From DASQWP01 sp050697555 (GTDB taxonomy: Bacteria; Actinomycetota; Thermoleophilia; Gaiellales; Gaiellaceae): a DNA stretch of 32,263 nucleotides. The stretch's first letter is position 1. Every line of letters begins with the position of its first letter. The stretch is from contig JBOHAD010000023.1 of assembly GCA_050697555.1 (NCBI GenBank), forward strand, positions 1 to 32,263, written 5' to 3'. Positions 1 through 8,363 of the stretch are shown here, piece by piece. The notes beneath the pieces are model-generated. The model was not told the origin of the DNA and made no database searches. It was given only the letters and a program-made list of their open reading frames with translations. A program made the position numbers and the translations under genes.

Positions 1-771
1 GCGGGAGGCGGCGTCGAGCGCGAGCTCGGGCCCGGCGAGGAGGAACCCCGCGGCGAAGGCGTCGCCGGCGCCGGTCGTGTCGACGACGTCCGCCGGCCGC
101 GCGGGGTAGGCGGTCTCGCTCCCGGCGCGGCGGACCGAGCAGCCGGCCGCGCCGCGCTTGACGACGACAGTCTCGGCCTCGATCTCGCCGACGAGCTCGG
201 CCTCGTCTTCGTTGGCGAAGACGACGTCGGGCCCCAGCTCGGACAGGAGCGCCCGGAACGGTCGAACCCCGGCCGCCTCGAGCGCCGCCGTCGAGGAGAG
301 ATCGACGCTGACGCGGGACGCGAGCTCGGCCGCCGCGAGCGCCGCCTCGCGAATCGGCGACGAGACGAGGCTGTAGGCGGGGAGGTGGAGCCGCTCGCAG
401 CCCGCTAGCCAGCCCTCTTCGAGCTCGTCCGGGTGGAGCTCCACGGAGACGCCGCGGTCGGTCAGCATCGTCCGCGACCCGTCTGCTCCCGCCAGCGAGA
501 CGACCGTGCCGGTCCCGCCGTCCTCCTCGGGCCCGGCCAGCTCGACGCCGCGGCCGCGGAGCTCCTCGGCGAGCAGGCGTCCGGCCGGGTCGCGGGCGCG
601 CTTGCCGACGAAGCGCGCGCGGCCGCCCAGCTCGACGACCCACGCCGCCACGTTCGCCGCCTGGCCACCGGCTCCCACGCGCGTGCGCCCATAGGTGTCC
701 GTATCTTCCGTGATCGGGCCGTCCAGGCGCACGATCACGTCGAGGAGAAGGTCGCCGAGCGTGCAGATCAC
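1..771 (-). CDS. PfkB-family carbohydrate kinase (3' end outside window)
   Basis: Reading the minus strand from GTG at 771 gives 257 codons open to the window edge, so the C-terminus is missing. The N-terminus (MICTLGDLLLDVIVRLDG) and the following GAGGQAANVAAW segment are the ribokinase/PfkB sugar-binding start. Near the window edge DTTGAGDAFAAGF is the PfkB signature 2, holding the catalytic Asp and the anion-hole glycines. The family phosphorylates sugars or nucleosides with ATP in the cytoplasm; the substrate cannot be read from the sequence. GTG at 771 is chosen because it begins exactly at the conserved strand and lies 7 bases after a minus-strand TAGGCT -10 box, giving a leaderless mRNA. 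The gene is divergent from the small gene at 796. Family is certain, substrate unknown. Confidence 0.93.
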   Translation of the reverse strand, partial: MICTLGDLLLDVIVRLDGPITEDTDTYGRTRVGAGGQAANVAAWVVELGGRARFVGKRARDPAGRLLAEELRGRGVELAGPEEDGGTGTVVSLAGADGSRTMLTDRGVSVELHPDELEEGWLAGCERLHLPAYSLVSSPIREAALAAAELASRVSVDLSSTAALEAAGVRPFRALLSELGPDVVFANEDEAELVGEIEAETVVVKRGAAGCSVRRAGSETAYPARPADVVDTTGAGDAFAAGFLLAGPELALDAASR

Positions 772-778
772 CTCGGTG

Positions 779-788
779 AGCCTACAAT
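779..788. promoter_or_regulatory. Symmetrical divergent promoter, leaderless on both sides
   Basis: On the plus strand TACAAT (783-788) lies 7 bases before ATG 796. On the minus strand TAGGCT (784 back to 779) lies 7 bases before GTG 771. The two -10 boxes share the TA at 783-784. No Shine-Dalgarno at proper spacing is visible for either gene. No clear -35 box is seen. Confidence 0.55.
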
Positions 789-795
789 CGAGTTG

Positions 796-1002
796 ATGGA
801 CGGCTACCGCGGTAAACGGCTTCGCTCCTTCCTCCTGGGCAGCCTGGTCGGGAGCGTGGCCGGGCTGGCGGCCGCCGGGCGCATGAAGGTGAAGCAGCGC
901 CCGCGCCGCCGGGAGACGCCCGCCGGCCTCGCCGCCTTCGAGGGGGCGCCCTGCTACGAGGAGCTCGTCGAGCGCGAGGCGCGCGAGGCCGAGCGAGCCT
1001 AG
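796..1002 (+). CDS. Small hypothetical protein with one hydrophobic segment
   Basis: A 68-residue protein starting at ATG 796 (TTG 793 is an alternative). Residues about 10-28 (RSFLLGSLVGSVAGLAAAG) form a glycine-rich membrane-type segment, followed by a very basic stretch (MKVKQRPRRR) and an acidic, helical tail (YEELVEREAREAERA). The start sits 7 bases behind a TACAAT box, consistent with leaderless expression. The stop codon overlaps the stop of the convergent cyclase gene on a CTAG. The glycine-rich segment followed by a charged tail loosely recalls YtxH-like small envelope proteins, but I do not recognise a specific family. Confidence 0.6.
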   Translation: MDGYRGKRLRSFLLGSLVGSVAGLAAAGRMKVKQRPRRRETPAGLAAFEGAPCYEELVEREAREAERA

Positions 1003-4000
1003 CGACTCAGCGCGCGCGTCTGCGCGGCGTGCCACCCGAGGTCCATCGCCTCGAAGCGCTCCGCCGCGCGGCGGACGAGGTTCTCGTCTTCCCGGACGAC
1101 TCCGAGGGCCCGCAGCGCGAAGGGCTCGAGGTAGGTGGTCGAGTCGACGAGATCGGGAGCCGCCTCCGCCTCGGCGCGCTTCCGGTCTCGGAGCGCCATG
1201 AACGTGTCCAGGCGCGCCGCCTGGGCGGAGAGGGCGAACCAGTTTTGGCCGCGCCGCACGATTGGCGCAGCGACGAGCCGCGAGGCCTCGTCGAGCTCTC
1301 GGCGGACGAGAGCGAGCTGCAGGCGCGGCGCGTCGAGGACGTGTCCATAGCCCTCCATGCCAAGCTCGTTGGCCGCCCTCTCCAGCCGGCGGGCCTCCTC
1401 GTCCTCGCCGAGGTGCTCGAGCGCGACGGCGCAGACGAGGAGCGAGCGAGCATTGCGGACGCACGGAGTGGCGGCGTTCGCCGAGATCGCCCGCTCAGCC
1501 CGGCTCGCGAGCTCCCGGATTTGCGTCCAGTCCCCCGCGAGCTCCTCGATCTCGAGGAAGAGCGAGACGCCGTGAACACGGTGATGCGGCGTCAACTCCT
1601 CGGCGATCTCGTCGTGAAGCGCCGCGAAGCCGCGGGCCTCGCTGAAGCGTCCTCGCCCCAGGTGCCCCGGGATCGGGCTCGCGTAGATGTCCGCCAGATG
1701 GTCCGGGTCCGTGATCTCGTGGACGAGATCGAGGCGGCGTTCGGCCCACACGCTGGCCTGCTCGTACTCGCCGGCGGCGAAGGCAGTGATGGAGCGGGCG
1801 TCGAAGGCGTAGGAGCGAAGCTCGCGGTCGGCCAGTCCCTCGGCGATCGCGCTTGCCTCCCGGGCGGCGTCCATCTTCTCGGGGTGCCAGTACGCCTGGG
1901 CCACGAGCGCCCGCGCCCGCGCAGGGCTTTCTGGGGAAGCGAGCTCCAGCGCGCGCTCGATCCAGCCGTCGACCAGGTCCCGGTCGGGAAGGCGGTTCCA
2001 CATTCCCGAGCGGGCGGTCGTGTGGAAGACGAGCCGGCTGTAGGACTCGGCGCACTCATCCTGGTCGAAGCACACGCGAATCGCGTTCTCCATCGCCGTC
2101 CAGAAGGCCTCGCCGTCGAACTTGAGCGCGTTCAGGTGCCCGATCTCCAGCCAGAGCCGAGAGATCTCGCTGTCGTCCGCCGCGAGCCCGAGCGCCCGCT
2201 CGAGCATGGCGAGTGCCTCGTCGATCTCGTAGCGACCCATGGCGAGCTGCGCCGCACGACGCAGCCACGCGGTCGCCTTCGCGCGGAGCCCTACCAGCTC
2301 GTCGTCCTCCCCCGACCAGGCGAGATCGGCGTCCTCGGGGCGCACCGCCTCGGCGTAGTGATGGGCGAGGATCCCCGCCCACTCGTCTCGTCCCACGCCG
2401 ACCCGCTCGATCCAGGCGGCGAAGGCGGCGTGCAGGCGGGCGCGGCGCGCCTTGGGCAGGCTCGCGTAGGCGACCTCCCGTGTCAGCGTGTGCTTGATCG
2501 CATACTCGGGCTCGCCGGCGAGCGAGGACCCCGGGCGCCGGCGGATGAAGTCCCGTTCCTCGAGCATGTCGAAATCGGGCTCGACCCCACCGACGAGCTC
2601 GCGGACGGGCCCCGGCCAGAAAACGCGGCCGATGACGGCGGCCGCCTGCAGGGCCGCCTTCTCGGCCTCTCCGAGAAGGTCGATGCGGGCGGCGAGCACG
2701 GCCTGGACAGAGTCTGGAGCGGCGAAGTCGTCCGGGAGCTCGTGGACGTCCCAGCCTCCGTCCTGCTGCTCCACGAGCCCCTGGTCGATCAGCGCCCCGA
2801 TCAGCTCCTCGACGAAGAACGGGTTGCCCTCCGAGCGTTCGACGAGGAGTGCGCGCAGGCGCGGCGGAAGATTCGCCGCCAGGAGCTCCTCGAGGAGCCG
2901 GCCCGCGTCCTCCTCGGTGAGGGACTCGAGGCCGACGATGGTCGAGTTGCGCCGCCCGCCGCCCCACGACGACCGGCTGTCAAGGAGCTCCGGGCGCGCC
3001 GTGCAAAGGAGGAGCATAGGGCCGCGGGCGTCACGAAGGATGCGCTCGAGGAGCTCGAGCAGCGGCTCCTCGGCCCAGTGGACGTCCTCGACGAGGACGA
3101 CGGCCGGGCGCTCGGCCGCGAGCTCAGCGAGGAAGTCGACCCAGGCGTCGTGAAAGCGCTCGCGGGCAGCGAGCGGATGGAGCCCCGTTGCGATGTCGAG
3201 CCCCAGCGCGAGGCCGAGGATCTCGCGCTCGCCGAGCCGGGCGCGGACGGTGTCGGCCGGGTCGCTCTCGAGCAGGCCGAGGTGCTCCTTGAGGATCTCC
3301 CCGAGCGGCCAGTACGTGATGCCGCGGCCGTACGGGAGGCAGCGGCCGGTCCGGCGCACCGGTTGCGGCGACTCGTCGCCGAGGCGCTCCCAGAACTCGC
3401 GGACGAGGCGGGTCTTCCCGACGCCCGCCTCGCCCATGATCGTGACGAGATGGGGTCTTCCCTGCGCCACGGCGCGCCCGTAGGTTGCGCGGAGGAGGTC
3501 GAGCTCGCTCTCCCTCCCGACGAAGGCACGCCTCAGGCCGCCCACTCCTCGCGGGCGCATAAGGGAGAGCGCGCGCACGAGCCGCCGGGCGGCGACTCCG
3601 CCCGGCTTCCCCTTCGCCTCGACGCGTAGAGGCTCCGCGAACTCGAAGGCACCCCGTGCCACGGCGGCCGTGCGCTCGCCGACGAGGATCTCGCCCTGTG
3701 CGGCCGCCTGCTCGAGCCGGGCCGCGACGTTCACGGCGTCCCCCGTCACGAACGAGCCACCCTCGCGCGCACGCCCGACGACGACCTCGCCCGTGTTCAC
3801 GCCGATGCGGAGCGCGAGCTCGTCCCCGAAGAGCTCCTCGAGCCTCCGGCGCATCGAGAGCGCCGCGTGAAGGGCGCGCTCCGCGTGGTCCTCGTAGGCG
3901 GTCGGGGCTCCGAACGCGGCCATGACGGCGTCGCCCGCGAACTTCTCGACGGTCCCTCCGGCCGCCTCCACCTCGGCCGCCATCACCTCGTAGAAGCGGT

Positions 4001-4190
4001 CGAGCAGGACGCGCGTGCGCTCCGGGTCCTGGCCGTCCGCGAGCTGGGTCGAGCCGACGAGATCGGCGAAGAGGACGGTGGCGAGCTTCCGCTCCTCGCT
4101 CGGCGCCGGCGCTTCGACAGGCTCGGCACAGGCTGGGCAGAAGCGCGCGCCGGCGGGAAGCGCAGCGCCGCACGCTGCGCAGTCGGGCAT
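999..4190 (-). CDS. Class III adenylate cyclase / AAA ATPase / TPR-like regulator
   Basis: A 1063-residue multidomain protein. Residues 4-21 are a zinc ribbon (CAAC then CPAC). Residues about 33-205 are a class III nucleotide cyclase: FADLVGST with metal Asp43, EKFAGDAV with Lys83 and metal Asp87, and TGDAVNVAARLE with Asp151, Asn154 and Arg158. The Lys/Asp pair fits ATP as substrate, so the cyclase looks catalytically complete. A STAND/AAA-type ATPase follows: Walker A GEAGVGKT at 253-260 and Walker B in VVLVEDVHWAEE. The C-terminal half is alpha-helical and alanine-rich, as in TPR-like sensor regions of this architecture. There is no LuxR-type DNA-binding domain, so signalling would be through cAMP or protein contacts (inference). 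ATG 4190 starts just before the zinc ribbon. Confidence 0.93.
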   Translation of the reverse strand: MPDCAACGAALPAGARFCPACAEPVEAPAPSEERKLATVLFADLVGSTQLADGQDPERTRVLLDRFYEVMAAEVEAAGGTVEKFAGDAVMAAFGAPTAYEDHAERALHAALSMRRRLEELFGDELALRIGVNTGEVVVGRAREGGSFVTGDAVNVAARLEQAAAQGEILVGERTAAVARGAFEFAEPLRVEAKGKPGGVAARRLVRALSLMRPRGVGGLRRAFVGRESELDLLRATYGRAVAQGRPHLVTIMGEAGVGKTRLVREFWERLGDESPQPVRRTGRCLPYGRGITYWPLGEILKEHLGLLESDPADTVRARLGEREILGLALGLDIATGLHPLAARERFHDAWVDFLAELAAERPAVVLVEDVHWAEEPLLELLERILRDARGPMLLLCTARPELLDSRSSWGGGRRNSTIVGLESLTEEDAGRLLEELLAANLPPRLRALLVERSEGNPFFVEELIGALIDQGLVEQQDGGWDVHELPDDFAAPDSVQAVLAARIDLLGEAEKAALQAAAVIGRVFWPGPVRELVGGVEPDFDMLEERDFIRRRPGSSLAGEPEYAIKHTLTREVAYASLPKARRARLHAAFAAWIERVGVGRDEWAGILAHHYAEAVRPEDADLAWSGEDDELVGLRAKATAWLRRAAQLAMGRYEIDEALAMLERALGLAADDSEISRLWLEIGHLNALKFDGEAFWTAMENAIRVCFDQDECAESYSRLVFHTTARSGMWNRLPDRDLVDGWIERALELASPESPARARALVAQAYWHPEKMDAAREASAIAEGLADRELRSYAFDARSITAFAAGEYEQASVWAERRLDLVHEITDPDHLADIYASPIPGHLGRGRFSEARGFAALHDEIAEELTPHHRVHGVSLFLEIEELAGDWTQIRELASRAERAISANAATPCVRNARSLLVCAVALEHLGEDEEARRLERAANELGMEGYGHVLDAPRLQLALVRRELDEASRLVAAPIVRRGQNWFALSAQAARLDTFMALRDRKRAEAEAAPDLVDSTTYLEPFALRALGVVREDENLVRRAAERFEAMDLGWHAAQTRALSR

Positions 4191-4230
4191 GCGTCGATTC
4201 TGACGGGCCTTGCGCCCACGTGGAAGTCGC

Positions 4231-5898
4231 CTACCGCGCAGATTCGTCCGCGAGCCGCTCGAGCGCCTTCTCCGCGGCCGCCGCGTTGATCCCTGCGTCG
4301 CCGATCCCGAGATCCTCGCTCAGGATCTGCACCGTGAGCGTCGCCCGCAGGAACGCCTCCGCGCTCCCCGTCGGCTCGCGTGTCCGCAGGACGAGGAAGG
4401 GGCCGAACGCGCGGGCCTCGAAGCTCTCACCCGGCGAGCGTTCGGGGATCGTGAGGCGAACGAGGGAGCGGTCGAGGTGGTCGCTCGCATCGAGCACCCA
4501 GACCCCGCGGCCGAGCGGCTCGCCGGCGTCCCGCAGCGCCTCGAGCGCGAGCTCGGGGTCGGCGCGGGGCACGAAGACGCGCCCGAACGGGGCGCCTTCC
4601 AGGGCGGCGTCGAGGTAGGTGGGCTCGTAGCCGAAGAGAACGTCGTCCGGCCGACCGGACGAGGAGAGCCAGGCTGCCGCGGCCGAGCGGGCCTCGGTGC
4701 GCTCCTCCGGTTCTCCCCCGTAGAGCCAGGGCGTCTTCGAGACGCCCCACGCGAGCTGGAGCGCGACGATGCCGGCTGCTCCGAGTGCGAGTACGTACGG
4801 GCGGGCACGCCCCGAGCCTTCTGCCGCCGCCAGAAGGCCTGCTGCCAGCGCCATGGCGAAGAAGGGAAGGACGAAGATGAGGTGTCGAGTCTCGAGGAAG
4901 AGCCCAGATCCCGAGCGGGTCGCGGTCAGCGCGACTGCGGGGACGACGACGATCGCCACGGCGAAGATCGCGGCGTCCGGCCTCCGGCGGGCCAGGACGA
5001 CGGCGCCCGCGAGCGTCAGCAACGCCAACGGGATCGCCGCGGCCGCCCAGCCCGCGCTGAAATCGCCGAGCACCTCCCAGAGGTAGCCGAGCACGTCGAG
5101 CGGAGAGCCCAGCTCCGAACGGCTGCCCTCTCCGACACCGACGCCGAAGCGGGAGGCCAGGTGTGCGTAGGTGACCCAGAGCGGCGTGGCGAGGAGGAGG
5201 ACGGCGCCCGCGGCGGCCAGCGGCCGACGAAGCGGAACGGATCTTCCGCCCAGACGGAGCGCCACCGTGAAGATGCCCTGCGCCGCGAGCACGAGCGCCC
5301 CGTACGGCTGGGTGGCGGCGAGCGCGAGGGCGCAGCCCGCCCAAGCTGCCCAGCGCTTCCACGTTCCGCGCTCGAGGCCCCTGACGAGGAGAAGGCACGA
5401 GAGGACGCTGGCGAAGAGGAAGAGTCCGTACATCCGCGCGTAGATCCCGTGGAAGAGGAGCGACCAGCTGGCCGCGGCGAGGAGGACGGTGAGGAGCGCG
5501 ACGCGGCGGCCGGCCAGGCGCGCGACGAGCGCCGCCGTCACGGGGAGGGAGGCGACCGCGAAGACGGCGGAGAGGGCGCGAAGAGCGGCAAGGCTCGCGT
5601 CGACGCTCAGGGCGACGTGGGCGAGCAGGTAGTGCAGGGGTGCGCCGCCGCGCTCCCCGAGCACGGCGTCGAACACGTCGGCGAGCGGGCGTCGGCTGAC
5701 GAAGAAGACGAGCGTCTCGTCTTCGTGCGGCGGCCAGGCGGTGAGACGGAGTGCGAGGAAGAGCCCCACCGCGGCCGTGATCGCTCCGACCCCGAGGCGG
5801 TAGCGGTCCCACACCCAGTCGAGCGCTCGGGCTCTTGGCACTCGCTCGGCGCGAGTGCCGGGGGCGGCCGTCCCCCCTGCTAGCATCTCTCGCTGCAA
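4231..5898 (-). CDS. GT-C fold membrane glycosyltransferase (GT39/ArnT-like)
   Basis: A 555-residue polytopic membrane protein. After a cytoplasmic N-terminus the first membrane span (about 37-55) is followed by WPPHEDETLVFF, the acidic first-loop motif typical of GT-C enzymes that use polyprenyl-phosphate sugars. A further eight or so hydrophobic spans follow, and the last 150 residues form a soluble domain. The likely role is transfer of a sugar to an envelope acceptor on the outer face of the membrane; donor and acceptor are unknown. TTG 5898 is preferred because GGAGAAAGG lies 6 bases upstream; ATG 5886 is the alternative. The gene is divergent from the FmdB gene, with only 17 bases between starts. 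Confidence 0.82.
   Translation of the reverse strand: MQREMLAGGTAAPGTRAERVPRARALDWVWDRYRLGVGAITAAVGLFLALRLTAWPPHEDETLVFFVSRRPLADVFDAVLGERGGAPLHYLLAHVALSVDASLAALRALSAVFAVASLPVTAALVARLAGRRVALLTVLLAAASWSLLFHGIYARMYGLFLFASVLSCLLLVRGLERGTWKRWAAWAGCALALAATQPYGALVLAAQGIFTVALRLGGRSVPLRRPLAAAGAVLLLATPLWVTYAHLASRFGVGVGEGSRSELGSPLDVLGYLWEVLGDFSAGWAAAAIPLALLTLAGAVVLARRRPDAAIFAVAIVVVPAVALTATRSGSGLFLETRHLIFVLPFFAMALAAGLLAAAEGSGRARPYVLALGAAGIVALQLAWGVSKTPWLYGGEPEERTEARSAAAAWLSSSGRPDDVLFGYEPTYLDAALEGAPFGRVFVPRADPELALEALRDAGEPLGRGVWVLDASDHLDRSLVRLTIPERSPGESFEARAFGPFLVLRTREPTGSAEAFLRATLTVQILSEDLGIGDAGINAAAAEKALERLADESAR
5837..5859. repeat. Perfect 9-bp inverted repeat near the divergent GT/FmdB starts
   Basis: ggcactcgc, a 5-base spacer tcggc, then gcgagtgcc. 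It lies inside the first codons of the glycosyltransferase and 57 bases upstream of the FmdB start. It could be an operator or simply an RNA hairpin; the sequence alone does not decide. Confidence 0.45.
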
Positions 5899-5915
5899 AC
5901 GCGGCCTTTCTCCCG

Positions 5916-6200
5916 ATGCCCACTTACGAGTACCGCTGCCCTCAGGGCCACACCTTCGAGCTGTTCCAGCGGATGTCCGATCCGCCCGCGTCAGACTGCC
6001 AGATCTGCGGTCAGAGCCCGGTCGCCAAGGTGCTCTACCCGGCCGCGATCCACTTCAAAGGCTCGGGCTTCTACTCGACCGACTACGGGCGCGGCAACAA
6101 ACGCCGTGAGGGCGGCAAGGACGGCGAGGCCCCCGCCTCCGAGGGCGGGGAGAAGAAGAAGCCGGACACGAGCGAGAAGAAGGCCGCGGCCGAGTCCTAG
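5916..6200 (+). CDS. FmdB-family zinc-ribbon protein
   Basis: A 94-residue protein starting MPTYEYRCPQGHTFELFQ and continuing RMSDPPASDCQICG, then VAKVLYPAAIHFKGSGFYSTDYG, which is the whole FmdB/CxxC_CxxC_SSSS regulatory-protein signature. The first knuckle is C-P-Q-G-H rather than the usual CxxC, so the first zinc half-site would be Cys plus His; the second is CQIC. The C-terminal third is a highly charged, probably disordered tail rich in Glu and Lys. Members are small putative nucleic-acid or regulatory zinc ribbons without an established reaction. There is no Shine-Dalgarno; a TAGCAT box at 5881-5886 may be its -10. The stop overlaps that of the convergent LCP gene on CTAG. Confidence 0.88.
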   Translation: MPTYEYRCPQGHTFELFQRMSDPPASDCQICGQSPVAKVLYPAAIHFKGSGFYSTDYGRGNKRREGGKDGEAPASEGGEKKKPDTSEKKAAAES

Positions 6201-7366
6201 CCTCGTCCGACGAGGCAGCCGGGTCCGAAGGGCCCCGAGCCTGGGGGCGGCGGCTGCGGCGCCGTCTCGCCGGTCACCATGGCGATGACGGAGACGTTCT
6301 CCTCGCTCCCCAGGATGACGGACTGCCCGTTCAGGTCGGCGATCGTGCCTCCGAGCCGGCAGCGGATCGTCTCGCTCTCGGGCGTGCGCGACTTCACCCA
6401 GCCGAGCTGGATGAGCTCGTTCGCGGAGAGGTCGGTGGCGAGCGGCGCCACCAGGTCGTCCCCGATGAAGGGGAGCCGCAGGAACGTGCCGAAGCTCGTG
6501 ACCTCGTCCGCGGTGGCCTGGAGCACCTGCTGCTGGCGCTCGCCGCGCGTGATGTCGTTGTCGGCGGGGTCGAGCTGGTTCTGTCGGATGCGCGCGTAGA
6601 TGAGCGCTCGCCGGCCGTTCATCTTGTGCTCGCCGGGCGTGAAGCGGTAGCCCTCGAAGCGGGCGCACTCCGCCCTCGTCGCGCGCGGGCAGGAGAAGGG
6701 GTTGGAGAGGATCCTCTTCTCCACGTCGATCGTGACGCCGCCCAGGGCGTCGATCACGTCCCTGAAGTCGGCGAAGTTCATGACCACGACGTGGTTGATC
6801 GGCATCCCGGTGAGCTGGCGCACGGTGTTGACGGCGAGAGTGGAGCCGCCGAAGGCATAGGCGGCATTGACCTTCTCGACTCCGCGATTCGGGATCTCGA
6901 CCCGGAGGTCGCGCGGGATCGAGAGGAGCGCGATCCGGTTCTCGTCGGGATCCGTGCGGACGAGCAGGATCGCGTCGCTGCGGAACGGCCCCTCCCGGCC
7001 TTCCCCCTCGTCCGTTCCCAGGATGAGGATCGTGCTCGGGTTGGAGAGCAGGGAGCCGTCCTGCGGGGCCAGCACGCGCTCCGTGCGGGGGTTGAGGCGG
7101 TCGTTCGCCTCCTGGACGCCGCTGCGGAAGGCGAGGTAGCCCAGCACCGCCCAGACGACCACGAGCAGGATCGCCACGAGGACGAGCACGAGCGCGACCC
7201 TGAGCCAGCGGCGGCCGCGCCGGCGCGGCTTGGAGCGCCCGCTCCCGCCACGCGGGTCTTCGCCGTCGCCGCGGCGCCGCGACCGATCCCTCGGCGGCTC
7301 GTGGCGGACGGGGCCCTTGGCGCGCCCGCCCCGGTAGACGCGGTACGGCTTGTCCTTGGAGGCCAC
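6197..7366 (-). CDS. LytR-CpsA-Psr (LCP) family wall-polymer ligase
   Basis: A 389-residue type II membrane protein. About 50 basic, disordered cytoplasmic residues precede one membrane span (about 56-77, ALVLVLVAILLVVVWAVLG), then an extracellular LCP domain. Family hallmarks are TILILGTDEG, RSDAILLVR, LLSIPRDLRVEIP, EKVNAAYAFGG, VVVMNFADFRDVIDALGGV and DITRGERQQQVL, which contain the conserved Asp and Arg residues that bind the polyprenyl pyrophosphate and metal. LCP enzymes attach teichoic acids, arabinogalactan or capsule to peptidoglycan. The start is GTG 7366; a minus-strand TACGAT box 11 bases upstream forms half of a symmetrical promoter shared with the ROK kinase gene. Confidence 0.93.
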   Translation of the reverse strand: MASKDKPYRVYRGGRAKGPVRHEPPRDRSRRRGDGEDPRGGSGRSKPRRRGRRWLRVALVLVLVAILLVVVWAVLGYLAFRSGVQEANDRLNPRTERVLAPQDGSLLSNPSTILILGTDEGEGREGPFRSDAILLVRTDPDENRIALLSIPRDLRVEIPNRGVEKVNAAYAFGGSTLAVNTVRQLTGMPINHVVVMNFADFRDVIDALGGVTIDVEKRILSNPFSCPRATRAECARFEGYRFTPGEHKMNGRRALIYARIRQNQLDPADNDITRGERQQQVLQATADEVTSFGTFLRLPFIGDDLVAPLATDLSANELIQLGWVKSRTPESETIRCRLGGTIADLNGQSVILGSEENVSVIAMVTGETAPQPPPPGSGPFGPGCLVGRG

Positions 7367-7376
7367 AGCGACCGAC

Positions 7377-7383
7377 TATCGTA
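7377..7383. promoter_or_regulatory. Symmetrical divergent promoter for LCP and ROK kinase genes
   Basis: The sequence ctatcgtag is almost self-complementary. The plus strand reads TATCGT (7377-7382), 11 bases before ATG 7394. The minus strand reads TACGAT (7383 back to 7378), 11 bases before GTG 7366. The 27-base gap between the two starts is centred on this box, so transcripts in both directions would have leaders of only a few bases. Confidence 0.6.
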
Positions 7384-7393
7384 GCCGCACGCC

Positions 7394-8347
7394 ATGGTCC
7401 CCCAGCGCGTCATCGCGGTCGACCTGGGCGGCACCAAGCTGCTCGCGGGGCTCGTCGACCGCGAGGGCGTGGCGCTTCGGCGCACTGTCCGCCCCACCGA
7501 CCTCTCCGGCGAGGACGCCCTCCTCGACCAGATCGAGCACGCGATCGGCGAGATCGGGAGCGAGGGCTTCGGCGCCCTCGGCGTGGGCATCCCGTCGACG
7601 ATCGACCAGCGCGCGGGCCGGGCGGTCTCGTCCGTCAACATCCCGCTCGCAGGGGTCGATCTCCGCGGGCAGCTGGAGCGGCGCTTCCACGTGCCCGTGA
7701 TGATCGAGAACGACGCGAACGCGGCCGCGCTCGCGGAGCACCGGCTGGGCGCGGGGCGAGGGACGAGGCACATGGTCATGCTCACCCTGGGCACCGGGGT
7801 AGGCGGCGGCCTGATCCTCGACGGGAGCCTCTATCGAGGCGCGGTGGGTGCCGCGGGGGAGCTCGGGCACATCACGATCGACGTGGACGGGCCACCCTGC
7901 CAGGGGTTCTGCCCGGGCCGCGGCCACCTGGAGGCGCTCGCGTCCGGGAAGGCGGCGGACGCGCTCGTGGAGCAGCTCGCGCGGGAGCGCCCGGAGGGGG
8001 ATCTGGGGCGCGCGGCGGCGGCCGGTCGCACGGTCGACGCGCGCCTCGCGGTCGACCTGGCAGCTGAGGGGCCCGGTGACGCGCGCGACGCGCTCGAGCA
8101 CGTGGGCTTCCACCTCGGGGCGGGCATCGCGAGCTTCGTCAACGTCTTCAACCCCGACGTCGTCGTCCTCGGGGGCGGGTTCGCGCGTGCGGGTGACCTC
8201 CTCATCGAGCCGGCCCGGCGGGTCGTCGCCGAACGGGCGCTCTCACCGGCGCGGGACCTCGTCCGCATCGTGCCGGCCCTTCTGGGGGTGGAGGCCGGCC
8301 TCATCGGCGCCGGGCTGGTCGGCTTCGAGGCCCTGGACGCGGGTTGA
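7394..8347 (+). CDS. ROK-family glucokinase / sugar kinase
   Basis: A 317-residue ROK protein. The ATP phosphate-1 motif DLGGTK is at 10-15, the sugar-binding IENDANAA with catalytic Asp107 at 104-111, the phosphate-2 motif LGTGVGGG at 132-139, and the sugar-contacting ELGH at 156-159. The ROK zinc-site stretch reads PCQGFCPGRGHLE, with Cys169 and Cys173 but His178 where Cys is usual. The most likely reaction is phosphorylation of glucose to glucose-6-phosphate in the cytoplasm, feeding the glycolytic genes further along. N-acetyl sugars cannot be excluded. ATG 7394 is divergent from the LCP gene and shares its promoter. The next gene, rsmI, follows 16 bases after the stop. Confidence 0.93.
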   Translation: MVPQRVIAVDLGGTKLLAGLVDREGVALRRTVRPTDLSGEDALLDQIEHAIGEIGSEGFGALGVGIPSTIDQRAGRAVSSVNIPLAGVDLRGQLERRFHVPVMIENDANAAALAEHRLGAGRGTRHMVMLTLGTGVGGGLILDGSLYRGAVGAAGELGHITIDVDGPPCQGFCPGRGHLEALASGKAADALVEQLARERPEGDLGRAAAAGRTVDARLAVDLAAEGPGDARDALEHVGFHLGAGIASFVNVFNPDVVVLGGGFARAGDLLIEPARRVVAERALSPARDLVRIVPALLGVEAGLIGAGLVGFEALDAG

Positions 8348-8363
8348 CGCGGCCGCCCGCCTG

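Noticed and set aside
1029..3629. An 866-residue open frame on the plus strand opposite the cyclase gene
   Set aside because: It is the shadow of the cyclase gene in GC-rich DNA; its product has no domain and the opposite strand has a complete multidomain protein.
4210..5883. A 557-residue plus-strand frame opposite the glycosyltransferase
   Set aside because: Arg/Glu-rich shadow; the minus strand has clear membrane spans and the GT-C loop motif.
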